This document shows, piece after piece, positions 1 to 6,951 of a stretch of DNA of 22,689 nucleotides (its first letter is position 1; the number at the start of each line of letters is the position of its first letter). Source of the DNA: an uncultured Eubacteriales bacterium (GTDB lineage: Bacteria > Bacillota > Clostridia > Oscillospirales > CAG-272); the NCBI GenBank assembly GCA_900546315.1, contig URCP01000044.1, positions 1 through 22,689 on the forward strand, given 5' to 3'. The translations under genes were made by a program, and so were the position numbers. Below the pieces are notes generated by a model. The model was given only the letters and a program-made list of their open reading frames with translations. It searched no databases and was not told where the DNA came from.

Positions 1-356
1 ACAACCATTCGGTTTTCTGCGTGCCGAAGACCGTCAAAGACCCTGAGCGCTCCGGACTTATCATGGAGGCGATGGGATATGAGAGTATGCGGATTGTGAC
101 GCCGGCTTACTATGAGATAATGCTTCGCGGCAAGGTCGCGCGCGACGACGAGTCGCGCGATATGCTTGACATTATCCGCGATTCATTCCAGTTCGACTTT
201 GCGATAGTCAACTCGATGCTGATCGACAATATCTTTCCGTTCTACGGCGGTCAGATGTGTGCCGAAAATAAGTCGATCGCGTCAGATGTAGCGTCAAAGC
301 TCCCGGTCTGGCAGAAGAAATTCAGAAATGTGCTCGGATTCTACGGAATAGAATAA
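1..356 (+). CDS. Extracellular solute-binding lipoprotein, C-terminal part (gene cut by window start)
   Basis: The frame is open from base 3 to the TAA at 354-356, so only about the last 117 residues are present and the real start lies outside the window. An in-frame GTG at 21 is not a credible start because coding continues upstream of it. The fragment carries the tail motif PAYYEIMLRGKVAR followed by ML-DII. The same motif occurs near the C-termini of the two lipoproteins at 421-1881 and 3361-4761 (PAYYDRALKGKAAR and PAYYEMMLAGKLAR), so the three are paralogues. By family this would be a lipid-anchored sugar or oligosaccharide receptor of an ABC importer; the ligand cannot be read from sequence. 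It converges with the minus-strand paralogue and shares a terminator with it. I am sure of the relationship and less sure of the transport role. Confidence 0.8.
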   Translation, partial: NHSVFCVPKTVKDPERSGLIMEAMGYESMRIVTPAYYEIMLRGKVARDDESRDMLDIIRDSFQFDFAIVNSMLIDNIFPFYGGQMCAENKSIASDVASKLPVWQKKFRNVLGFYGIE

Positions 357-382
357 TCCTGCACGAAAAAATCAGAAAACAA

Positions 383-417
383 GCAAATGAGCCCGGTCGG
401 ATTCCGGGCTCATTTGC
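383..417. terminator. Bidirectional intrinsic terminator between convergent solute-binding protein genes
   Basis: A perfect 14-bp stem (383-396 with 404-417) encloses a 7-base loop. It sits between the stop codon at 354-356 and the minus-strand stop at 421-423. A-rich sequence before it and T-containing sequence after it fit use from both sides. Confidence 0.85.
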
Positions 418-420
418 TAT

Positions 421-1881
421 TTACTTCAGTTCATCCACAAGCGAATCCATCGTATCCGCGTAGAGCTTTTCCATCGACGCCCAGAGGGACGAGATGTCAC
501 TGTTGGTGTTTACGGACTTTCTCATTGCCATCGAGGGCGATTTCTCGTCTCCGAAGTTGTAGGAGTAGATCTGCGTGAAGTCGAACTCTATGTTCGCGAA
601 GATCATGTCGAGCATTGCCTCCGAGTCGGTGTCGCGCGCCGCCTTGCCCTTCAGCGCGCGGTCGTAGTACGCGGGCAGGAGGTTCTTCCAGCCGTAGTAC
701 GCGAGCGCCTCGAGAACCGCGCCGGACAGCTCCTCGTCAGCCGTTATCGGGATGACGAACGCCGTCGAGTCTCCGATCGCGTTGTAGGTGATGTATTTCT
801 CCTGCGCCTCGTTGAACTTCGGGTAGGGGATTATCCCGAAGTCGTCTTTCATGCTGCGCATTATGTGCGCCGCCTCGATGTTGTTAGCGAGGAAGAGCGA
901 CTGCGAGTTCTGGAACAGCTCCTTGGCGTCAGGCGAGGAGCCGAAGAACGCGATGTTCTTGTTGTTGAGAAGCGCCCGTATCTTCACCTGCGCGTCGGCG
1001 TAGCGCTCGGTGAGACCGAGAAGTTTCGGCATTCCGTCAGAGTCGCGCTCGGTGATCTTTATATCGCAGGACTGGATATATCCGTCGACACACATCCACA
1101 TGTCCGACGCGATCCCGAACCGGTCGTTATTGTCCATGACGGTGTCGCCGTTCAGATCCGCGGCGGCGGTCTCGGAGAGCTCCGCCATCTTGTCGAGCGT
1201 CCACTTGCCGTCGTTCACGAGACCGTAGATGTCGCCGGTGTTCAGATCCTCCGCGAGCTTCTTGTTGAAGTACATGGCGTAAGTCACGTCGTAGTATGTC
1301 GGGTCGATATTTCCGAAGCAGAGGGTCATCTGACCGCCGAGGTCAGCCGCCTCGATTATGTTTGACGGCCACCACGGGTTCGTGAAATCAATGTACGGGT
1401 TGGTCTTGAGATTGTGGAAGTTGCCGCCGAGCGAGTCTTTCGCCAGTCTGTAGCCGTAGCCGCCCGCGAGCTGATAGGAGTCGTCGCCCGCGAGAATGCT
1501 CGCGTTGAGTACGTTCAGCCACTCGGGATAATCGCTGACAAGTCCGGGACGGATGTCATAAGTGAAGGTGACGCCGAGAGTGTCCTGAACCGTGAGGTTT
1601 CGCTCGAAGACCGCGTCGTTTATGACGTCGCCGGTCTCCTCTTCGACCGGGAAGCGGCTGTCTGTCCAGATCAGGATGTTGAGATTCTGACCTGAGAAGT
1701 CCTTGTCCGGCTTCTTGTAGACGGGACCGGTCTCAGCCTCGGTTGTTGTGTCAGTTTTGGTATTGTCCGTCGCGGAGGTTGTCACGGCAGGTGTGCCGGA
1801 GTCCCCGCAGGACGCGAGCGCGGAGGACGCGAGCAGCGCCGCCAGCAGAATAGCGAGACGTGATTTTTGTTTTGTTTCCAA
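421..1881 (-). CDS. Extracellular solute-binding lipoprotein (ABC importer receptor family)
   Basis: This 486-residue protein begins with a basic n-region, a hydrophobic stretch and a lipobox ALASC with Cys25 as the predicted lipid-modified residue. A Thr/Asp/Glu-rich linker of about 25 residues follows, then a mixed alpha/beta body typical of family 1-like solute-binding proteins. The centre carries a Ca-loop-like segment DLNGDTVMDNNDRFG, matched by DLNGNGEYDGNDLYG in the paralogue at 3361-4761. The C-terminal part has the PAYYDRALKGKAAR motif shared by all three paralogues. The ATG at 1881 is preceded on the minus strand by AAAGGAAAG, and a promoter lies at 1931-1959. No permease or ATPase gene adjoins it, so it either works with a distant transporter or has another surface role. 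The ligand is unknown; carbohydrate is the usual guess for this family. Confidence 0.88.
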   Translation of the reverse strand: METKQKSRLAILLAALLASSALASCGDSGTPAVTTSATDNTKTDTTTEAETGPVYKKPDKDFSGQNLNILIWTDSRFPVEEETGDVINDAVFERNLTVQDTLGVTFTYDIRPGLVSDYPEWLNVLNASILAGDDSYQLAGGYGYRLAKDSLGGNFHNLKTNPYIDFTNPWWPSNIIEAADLGGQMTLCFGNIDPTYYDVTYAMYFNKKLAEDLNTGDIYGLVNDGKWTLDKMAELSETAAADLNGDTVMDNNDRFGIASDMWMCVDGYIQSCDIKITERDSDGMPKLLGLTERYADAQVKIRALLNNKNIAFFGSSPDAKELFQNSQSLFLANNIEAAHIMRSMKDDFGIIPYPKFNEAQEKYITYNAIGDSTAFVIPITADEELSGAVLEALAYYGWKNLLPAYYDRALKGKAARDTDSEAMLDMIFANIEFDFTQIYSYNFGDEKSPSMAMRKSVNTNSDISSLWASMEKLYADTMDSLVDELK

Positions 1882-1930
1882 GATCTTTTTCTTTCCTTTC
1901 TTTGTTTACCGCTTTATCGGCATAAAAATA

Positions 1931-1959
1931 ATTATACCTCGCTCTTGTAAACCGATCAA
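1931..1959 (-). promoter_or_regulatory. Sigma-A promoter for the 421-1881 lipoprotein gene
   Basis: Read on the minus strand, TTGATC (1954-1959) is followed after exactly 17 bases by TATAAT (1931-1936). The start codon is about 50 bases downstream. It lies in the gap after the DUF6873 gene, so the lipoprotein can be transcribed on its own. Confidence 0.75.
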
Positions 1960-1986
1960 GCACCATTATGTAAATAATAAGAAAAA

Positions 1987-2682
1987 TCAGTCCGCGGACA
2001 GTACTATACCCCCTCCGAGATCGGTCAGCTGTCCGTCAGTATCCGCGACGATGTATCCGGCGCCGGCGACGAAATCAGCGATATCCGCCGGGCATTTGCC
2101 GAAAAAGAACACGATCCGCGAGTCCTCGTCGACAACCGACGCGCCGCCGATGAAGCCGTATTCACAGCCGTCGAGCGCTATCCCGCCGGGTCTGATGACC
2201 ATTACATCGATTCCGTTTTCTGTCAGAGCTTTTGCCATTCCCATGTCGGCGGTCACGGCTTTTCCGGCGCTCTCAAGCGGGAGCACGGCGCATCTCGCGT
2301 ACCCCTGCTTTGTGTTCACCGGCGTGAGGCCGGATATCTCCGCGAGCTTCAGGACGTCCGGAGACAGGCTGTCAAGCCTCCCGAAGAGCTTCCCGCCAAT
2401 GGCGAGCGCGTTGAAGCGCGTGTCGTCCGGATAGACGCCGCGCGGGAAGTCGTCGCTTGTGAATATGCCGTTTCCCGGTCCGACCGGTCTTTCCGGTATT
2501 CCGAGCCGCGCGGCGTATTCGCGGTTCATGAGCGCCGCGCCGCCCGCGCTGAACACCAGCGTGTCCGCGTGCGAGCGGACGACTTTTCCAAGCCTTTCGT
2601 CCTCCGGGAGAAAAACGACGTCATATCCCGGAAACATATTCACGAAGCGCCGCGCGCCCTCGCCGATAAGCAGTTTTTTCAT
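1987..2682 (-). CDS. DUF6873 family protein (predicted GME-fold)
   Basis: I recognise this 231-residue protein as the DUF6873 family found across Clostridia, which is assigned to the guanidino-group-modifying enzyme (GME) fold. Visible family features are the NTKQGYARC segment in the middle, the TADMGMAKAL segment after it, and the glycine-rich EYGFIGGASVVDED stretch. The family's catalytic activity is not established to my knowledge, so no reaction is given. No signal peptide or membrane segment is visible, so it should be cytoplasmic. The ATG at 2682 is preceded by GAAAGGAT at suitable spacing. The gene follows rpmB on the same strand but the rpmB terminator (2713-2741) lies between them. 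I did not find a convincing separate promoter, so expression may depend on read-through. Confidence 0.75.
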   Translation of the reverse strand: MKKLLIGEGARRFVNMFPGYDVVFLPEDERLGKVVRSHADTLVFSAGGAALMNREYAARLGIPERPVGPGNGIFTSDDFPRGVYPDDTRFNALAIGGKLFGRLDSLSPDVLKLAEISGLTPVNTKQGYARCAVLPLESAGKAVTADMGMAKALTENGIDVMVIRPGGIALDGCEYGFIGGASVVDEDSRIVFFFGKCPADIADFVAGAGYIVADTDGQLTDLGGGIVLSAD

Positions 2683-2712
2683 CCGTAATCCTTTCTGCCG
2701 TTTGAAAACAGC

Positions 2713-2741
2713 AAAAAAAGCCCGCGGAAACCACAGGCTTT
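2713..2741 (-). terminator. Intrinsic terminator of rpmB
   Basis: On the minus strand an 11-bp stem (2731-2741 with 2717-2727, two G-T pairs) with a 3-base loop runs into seven T residues (2713-2719). Its position fits termination of the L28 transcript. Confidence 0.85.
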
Positions 2742-2785
2742 ATGATGCCGACCGGAAAATATCCGATATATCCGTAAACCGGAAC

Positions 2786-2974
2786 TCAGACGGCTCTCTG
2801 GACCTTGCCGGAGCGCAGGCAGCGGGAGCAGACGTTGAGCGTCTTCGGGGTGCCGTTGACTACAGCCTTGACACGTCTGATATTGGGCTTCCAGGTACGG
2901 TTGGTTTTGCGGTTCGAGTGGGAAACGGCGAGACCGAACTGAACGGCCTTTCCGCAGATTTCACATTTTGCCAT
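2786..2974 (-). CDS. rpmB: 50S ribosomal protein L28
   Basis: The 62-residue product is a full-length bacterial L28. It starts MAKCEICGK, has the SHSNRKTNRTWKPNIRRV signature, and ends in the usual basic tail. It is the zinc-binding form: Cys4 and Cys7 pair with Cys49 and Cys52 as two CxxC knuckles. L28 is a component of the large ribosomal subunit near the E site. The ATG at 2974 follows an excellent Shine-Dalgarno (AGGAGG) and an almost consensus promoter at 3041-3069. A terminator at 2713-2741 makes it a single-gene transcript, common for rpmB in Clostridia. Confidence 0.97.
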   Translation of the reverse strand: MAKCEICGKAVQFGLAVSHSNRKTNRTWKPNIRRVKAVVNGTPKTLNVCSRCLRSGKVQRAV

Positions 2975-3040
2975 GATTTTGACCTCCTAAATAGCCGCGC
3001 GTAATTGGGCGCACGACAGCGATTCATGATTAACAGAATT

Positions 3041-3069
3041 ATTATAACACATTCCGATTGAAATTGCAA
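3041..3069 (-). promoter_or_regulatory. Sigma-A promoter of rpmB
   Basis: On the minus strand TTGCAA (3064-3069) and TATAAT (3041-3046) are separated by exactly 17 bases. It is about 70 bases upstream of the L28 start codon. Confidence 0.85.
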
Positions 3070-3192
3070 GAGGTTTTTGAAAAAATCCCAAAAAAAATTG
3101 CGCGAAAAATTCCGCCGGTTCGGTTCGCGATATGTCTGTTATAACCGAAGAGTTGTTTTTTTCCCGCGCCGACTGAACCGACTGGTTATTGA

Positions 3193-3333
3193 AAAGCTGT
3201 ACAAAATAAGATACGCTTCGAGTGCTCGGAGGGCGCGCTCTATTCCTTCTGGGTCTCGGACGACGAGAGCGGCAGGAGCCATGGCTGCCTCGCCGCCGGT
3301 GAGGCCGGGAAGGGCAGTTACTGGGACGAATAA
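3193..3333 (+). pseudogene. C-terminal remnant of a lost coding sequence
   Basis: Between the rpmB promoter and the lipoprotein at 3361 there is a protein-like open stretch with no start. After a TGA at 3190-3192 it reads KAVQNKIRFECSEG, then continues through SFWVSDDESGRSHGCLAAGE to a TAA at 3331-3333. Its GC-rich third positions match real genes nearby, whereas the 130 bases before it do not look coding. The tail FWVS-DES-G-SHG-LAAG resembles the extreme C-terminus of secreted beta-propeller or glycoside-hydrolase-type proteins as I remember them; that identification is an inference. The stop lies 27 bases before the next ATG, normal operon spacing. A plausible history is deletion of the rest of a gene once co-transcribed with the binding protein. 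Confidence 0.5.
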
Positions 3334-3360
3334 AATATTGAGATTGAGGAGGAACAGGCA

Positions 3361-4761
3361 ATGAAACGAAGAATGATATCGATGCTGCTGCTCGCGTCGA
3401 CGCTTCTCGCGTCCTGCGGCGGAACCGGGAGCGGGACTGAGAGCACCGCGGACGCTCCGGGCGAGACCTCCGGCACGACCGACACCGAGACGGAAAAGCT
3501 GACGAGCGGCCTCGAGGCGGTCGATTACGGCGGGGAAGAGATAAATTTCCTGACATATAAAAACTCCGACTACCAGAACTCGCAGATGGACATTCTCGCG
3601 GAGACGCTGAACGGCGAGCACGTCAACGACGCCGTTTACAACCGCAACAAGACGCTCGAAGAGAAGTACAACGTCGTGATAAAGTCGGACGGCGATTCCT
3701 CATTCGACGCGCTGGCGGCGGCTGTGAACAAGCTCGTCATGGCGGGCGACGATACATACGACATATTTCTTATGTCGACCGTGAACGCCTTCAAGTGCGG
3801 ATTTACCGGGAACCTTCTGCCGATGAACGAGATTCCGCACATCGACCTCTCAAAGCCGTGGTGGAACAGCCGGATAGCCGAAGACACCCCGATACTTGGC
3901 GTGAATTATTTCTACATCGGCGACATGCACCTCAACACGTGGACGCAGAGCTATGTCACGTACTTCAACAAGAAGCTCGCGGTCGATTATGATATCCCGG
4001 ACCTCTACGGGACGGTGAAATCCGGAAAGTGGACCTTTGACGAGCTCACGCGCCTTACGAAGACGGTTTACAAGGACCTCAACGGAAACGGAGAGTACGA
4101 CGGAAACGACCTCTACGGCCTCTCCGCCTGCTCGGTTTGTATCGACTGCTTCTGGATATCGAGCGGCGTCAGGTTCATATCAAAGGACGCTGAAGACGGG
4201 CTCACGCTGTCTATCGACGAGAAGGTATACAATATGTGGGAGAGAATGGCGGCTCTGCTCGACACGCCTGAGATGCTCTACACAGACAGAAAGCAGTACA
4301 CGAAGATGCGCGACACATACGACCGCGGGGCCTTCACTGAGGACAGGGCGCTGTTCTTCATCGAGGGACTCTGCGTCGCGTCGAATAAGCTGCGCGATAT
4401 GGAGACCGACTACGGTATCATACCGACTGTATCTGTTCCCACGACCTCTTCCGGCAAGCTCGATATGCTCGGACGTATAATCGAGGACATGGCGTATTTC
4501 TCGTCCGAGACGGTCAGACCGGCTTACTACGAAATGATGCTTGCCGGGAAGTTAGCGAGAGCGGAGGAGGACGTCGAGATGCTCGGGATTATCACGAACT
4601 CGATCTCGTATGACCTCGCGTACTCGCTGCTCGATATGTGGAGCCTGCGCTCCGCCGTCACCTCGAAGCCCGCCGCGTCATACATCGAGTCGCAGCGGAG
4701 CACTTACGAAAAAGCGATAAATAAGGCGATGGATTCGGTGCGCGAAAATACCGCGTCCTGA
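3361..4761 (+). CDS. Extracellular solute-binding lipoprotein (ABC importer receptor family)
   Basis: The 466-residue protein has a signal peptide ending in the lipobox TLLASC, followed by a low-complexity Gly/Thr/Glu linker and a binding-protein body. It aligns by eye with the protein at 421-1881. Shared points are the early Asn-rich segment (VNDAVYNRN against INDAVFERN), the motif YFNKKLAVDY-IPDLYG, the Ca-loop-like DLNGNGEYDGNDLYG, and the C-terminal PAYYEMMLAGKLAR. The ATG follows GAGGAGG at 8 bases. No clear strong promoter is seen; a weak TTGAAA-N17-TACGCT lies at 3189-3217. It ends at a strong terminator. Function by family is capture of a sugar-like solute outside the cell; no transporter partner is in the window. 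Confidence 0.88.
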   Translation: MKRRMISMLLLASTLLASCGGTGSGTESTADAPGETSGTTDTETEKLTSGLEAVDYGGEEINFLTYKNSDYQNSQMDILAETLNGEHVNDAVYNRNKTLEEKYNVVIKSDGDSSFDALAAAVNKLVMAGDDTYDIFLMSTVNAFKCGFTGNLLPMNEIPHIDLSKPWWNSRIAEDTPILGVNYFYIGDMHLNTWTQSYVTYFNKKLAVDYDIPDLYGTVKSGKWTFDELTRLTKTVYKDLNGNGEYDGNDLYGLSACSVCIDCFWISSGVRFISKDAEDGLTLSIDEKVYNMWERMAALLDTPEMLYTDRKQYTKMRDTYDRGAFTEDRALFFIEGLCVASNKLRDMETDYGIIPTVSVPTTSSGKLDMLGRIIEDMAYFSSETVRPAYYEMMLAGKLARAEEDVEMLGIITNSISYDLAYSLLDMWSLRSAVTSKPAASYIESQRSTYEKAINKAMDSVRENTAS

Positions 4762-4781
4762 TCGGATTATGCAAACTGCAC

Positions 4782-4814
4782 AAACTTCCGTCCCACGAGG
4801 GGCGGAAGTTTTCT
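4782..4814 (+). terminator. Intrinsic terminator after the 3361-4761 lipoprotein gene
   Basis: A 13-bp stem (4782-4794 with 4799-4811, one G-T pair) with a 4-base loop ends in a short T run. It separates the lipoprotein gene from the pgi promoter. Confidence 0.85.
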
Positions 4815-4835
4815 CACGAATAAACACGAAAAGCC

Positions 4836-4864
4836 TTGAAAAAATCACAAAATAAGTGTAAAAT
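4836..4864 (+). promoter_or_regulatory. Sigma-A promoter of pgi
   Basis: TTGAAA (4836-4841) and TAAAAT (4859-4864) are 17 bases apart, with AGTG directly before the -10 and ATATA after it. The same arrangement recurs at 6393-6421. Confidence 0.8.
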
Positions 4865-4904
4865 ATATTCTGAAAGATTTTTTCTTAAAAAGGGAGATAA
4901 TATC

Positions 4905-6242
4905 ATGACACTCAAACTCAGTGATAAATATATAAAGGGCTTCCTCTCCGACGAGGACCTCACCGGCATCGAACCCGCCGTAAAGACCGCTATGGCGGAG
5001 ATCAAGGCTAAAAACGGTCTTGGCAGCGATTTCCTCGGCTGGGTCGACCTTCCTGTCGACTACGACAAGGAAGAGTTCGCGCGCATCAAGGCGGCGGCTG
5101 AAAAGATAAAGAAGACCTGCGACATTCTCGTCGTCATCGGCATCGGCGGCTCCTACCTCGGCGCACGCGCCGCTATCGAGTTCGTCAAGAGCCCGAACTA
5201 CAACGCGCTGAAGAAGGACACCCCCGAGATCTGGTTCGCCGGAAACAACATCTGCTCCTCCGCGCTTTCTGAGCTCCTTCAGGTCTGCGAGGGAAAGGAT
5301 ATCTGCGTCAACGTCATCTCGAAGTCCGGCACTACCACCGAGCCGGCTGTCGCTTTCCGCATCTTCCGTGAGCTCCTCGAGAAGAAGTATGGCGAGGAGG
5401 GCGCGCGCGAGCGCATCTTCGTCACCACCGACAAGGCTAAGGGAACTCTCAAGAAGTTCGCTACCGACAAGGGCTACGAGACCTTCGTCGTTCCGGACGA
5501 CGTCGGAGGACGCTATTCGGTTCTCACCGCTGTCGGTCTGCTTCCGATCGCCGCTTCCGGCTGCGATATCGACGCCATGATGAAGGGCGCCGCTGACGCG
5601 CGTGCCGCTTACGGCTCCGACAACATGAACGAGAACGACGCCGCAAAGTACGCCGCTCTCAGAAACCTTATGTACAGAAAGGGCAAGACCACCGAGATCC
5701 TCGTTTCCTACGAGCACGCTATGCTCATGATGAACGAGTGGTGGAAGCAGCTCTACGGCGAGTCCGAGGGCAAGAACAACATGGGCATCTATCCGTCCAG
5801 CGTCGTCTTCTCAACTGACCTCCATTCGCTCGGTCAGTATATCCAGCAGGGCAGACGCAACCTCTTCGAGACTGTCGTCGATATTGCGAAGTCGAACGAC
5901 ACCGTCGTCATCCCGGACGATCCGCACAACATCGACGGTCTGAACTTCCTCTCCGGACACGAGCTCCACTCGGTCAATCAGGCTGCTATGAAGGCAACCC
6001 TTCTCGCGCACGTCGACGGCGGCGTTCCGAACATCGTCCTTGAGCTCGCGGACAGAAGCGAGTACTCGTTCGGTTATATGGTATACTTCTTCGAGCTCGC
6101 CTGCGCGATCTCCGGGTATATTCTCGGCGTCAACCCGTTCAACCAGCCCGGCGTCGAGGCGTACAAGAAGAATATGTACGCGCTCCTCGGCAAGCCCGGC
6201 TATGAGTCCGAGAAGGCGGCTCTCGAGGCACGGATGAACTGA
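4905..6242 (+). CDS. pgi: Glucose-6-phosphate isomerase
   Basis: The 445-residue product interconverts glucose 6-phosphate and fructose 6-phosphate in glycolysis and gluconeogenesis in the cytoplasm. Length and motifs fit the Firmicutes type. It has GIGGSYLG (79-86), the phosphate-binding SKSGTTTE (139-146), GGRYS (201-205), ESEGK with the likely catalytic Glu near 287, and HSLGQYIQQGRR (307-318). A C-terminal NQPGVEAYKKNM segment matches the second family signature. The ATG at 4905 has AGGGAG 8 bases upstream. A longer frame opening at a TTG at 4836 is rejected because that TTG is inside the promoter. Codons are strongly C-ending, which suggests high expression. It appears monocistronic. Confidence 0.97.
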   Translation: MTLKLSDKYIKGFLSDEDLTGIEPAVKTAMAEIKAKNGLGSDFLGWVDLPVDYDKEEFARIKAAAEKIKKTCDILVVIGIGGSYLGARAAIEFVKSPNYNALKKDTPEIWFAGNNICSSALSELLQVCEGKDICVNVISKSGTTTEPAVAFRIFRELLEKKYGEEGARERIFVTTDKAKGTLKKFATDKGYETFVVPDDVGGRYSVLTAVGLLPIAASGCDIDAMMKGAADARAAYGSDNMNENDAAKYAALRNLMYRKGKTTEILVSYEHAMLMMNEWWKQLYGESEGKNNMGIYPSSVVFSTDLHSLGQYIQQGRRNLFETVVDIAKSNDTVVIPDDPHNIDGLNFLSGHELHSVNQAAMKATLLAHVDGGVPNIVLELADRSEYSFGYMVYFFELACAISGYILGVNPFNQPGVEAYKKNMYALLGKPGYESEKAALEARMN

Positions 6243-6259
6243 TCCGCCGATCGGCGGAT
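6242..6259. terminator. Perfect 18-base palindrome overlapping the pgi stop
   Basis: Bases 6242-6259 form a perfect self-complementary palindrome centred on CGATCG, overlapping the last base of the pgi stop codon. It may act as a hairpin at the transcript end, although no U tract follows, so its role as a terminator is uncertain. Confidence 0.4.
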
Positions 6260-6275
6260 TTGCGCGGAAACCGCG

Positions 6276-6310
6276 GAAACGCTGAATCTTCATAAATGAT
6301 TCAGCGTTCC
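6276..6310. repeat. Short hairpin resembling the ends of the ~93-bp repeat family
   Basis: An 11-bp perfect stem (6278-6288 with 6298-6308) encloses TTCATAAAT. The outer sequence GGAAACGCTGA is nearly the terminal repeat of the copies at 13190 and 20903, and CATAAAT also occurs in their centres. It may be an internally deleted copy, or simply a pgi terminator. Confidence 0.4.
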
Positions 6311-6392
6311 GTCACTTAGCACTGTTTTTGACGGCGGATTTGTACAATGTGTAAAAACTTTGCTTCCCACGCGAATTTGTTCAGAAATGTAC

Positions 6393-6421
6393 TTGAAATT
6401 TTCACGGTTTTAGTGTAAAAT
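6393..6421 (+). promoter_or_regulatory. Sigma-A promoter of the 6464 gene, near-duplicate of the pgi promoter
   Basis: TTGAAA (6393-6398), 17 bases, then TAAAAT (6416-6421). The segment AGTGTAAAATATA is identical to that at the pgi promoter. Confidence 0.8.
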
Positions 6422-6463
6422 ATAAATAGGACAAACCACAACCAACATTACAGGAGGTTCATT

Positions 6464-6871
6464 ATGGTAAAGTTAATAATAGGCATCAAGGGCACCGGCA
6501 AGACAAAGCAGCTCATCGAGCTCGTCAACGCCGCTTCCGAAAAGAGCGCCGGTTCGGTCGTCTGCATCGAGAAGGGCACGAAGCTCACCTATGACATAAA
6601 GCACACCGCGCGTCTGATCGACACCGATCAGTACGCTATCTGCGACGCTCAGTCGCTCTTCGGCTTCATCGCCGGAATCATCGCGTCGAATCACGACGTG
6701 ACCGATCTTTACATCGACTCCGCGCTCAAGATCTGCGACAACGATCTCGCGGCTTTCGACAAGCTCCTCGGAGAGGTTGACGAGCTCTGCAACAAGTACG
6801 AGCTCAACTGCACGATGACCGTCTCGCTTCCTGTCGAGAAGGCAACCGACGCAATCAAGAGATATCTCTGA
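6464..6871 (+). CDS. Small P-loop nucleotide-binding protein, conserved in Clostridia
   Basis: The 135-residue protein opens with a Walker A motif GIKGTGKT (residues 7-14), followed by ETLV-like helices. A hydrophobic strand ending in Asp (VTDLYIDS) could be the Walker B. I recognise it as a small conserved clostridial family that databases tend to call an ATP-binding or 'PilT-like' protein; the pilus label is not supported because it lacks a PilT ATPase body. No signal peptide is present, so it is cytoplasmic. The ATG follows AGGAGG at good spacing and its own promoter at 6393-6421. C-ending codons like those of pgi suggest good expression. The biological role is unknown. Confidence 0.85.
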   Translation: MVKLIIGIKGTGKTKQLIELVNAASEKSAGSVVCIEKGTKLTYDIKHTARLIDTDQYAICDAQSLFGFIAGIIASNHDVTDLYIDSALKICDNDLAAFDKLLGEVDELCNKYELNCTMTVSLPVEKATDAIKRYL

Positions 6872-6893
6872 TAACGTCATAAAAATTCGTCGT

Positions 6894-6917
6894 CGCGCCG
6901 GGATTTTTCCCGGCGCG
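6894..6917 (+). terminator. Terminator-like hairpin after the P-loop gene
   Basis: A perfect 10-bp GC-rich stem (6894-6903 with 6908-6917) with a 4-base T loop lies 22 bases after the stop. No long U tract follows, so termination may be partial. Confidence 0.6.
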
Positions 6918-6951
6918 GTGATTGATTTCGTGAGATGCGGTTTTTATTCAT

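Noticed and set aside
4836..4904. Extended start for pgi
   Set aside because: The TTG at 4836 is the -35 element of the promoter, and ATG 4905 has a good Shine-Dalgarno site and matches family length.
4845..5717. Long open frame antisense to pgi
   Set aside because: pgi is unmistakable on the other strand; the antisense translation is Val/Leu/Asp/Glu-rich with no recognisable motif.
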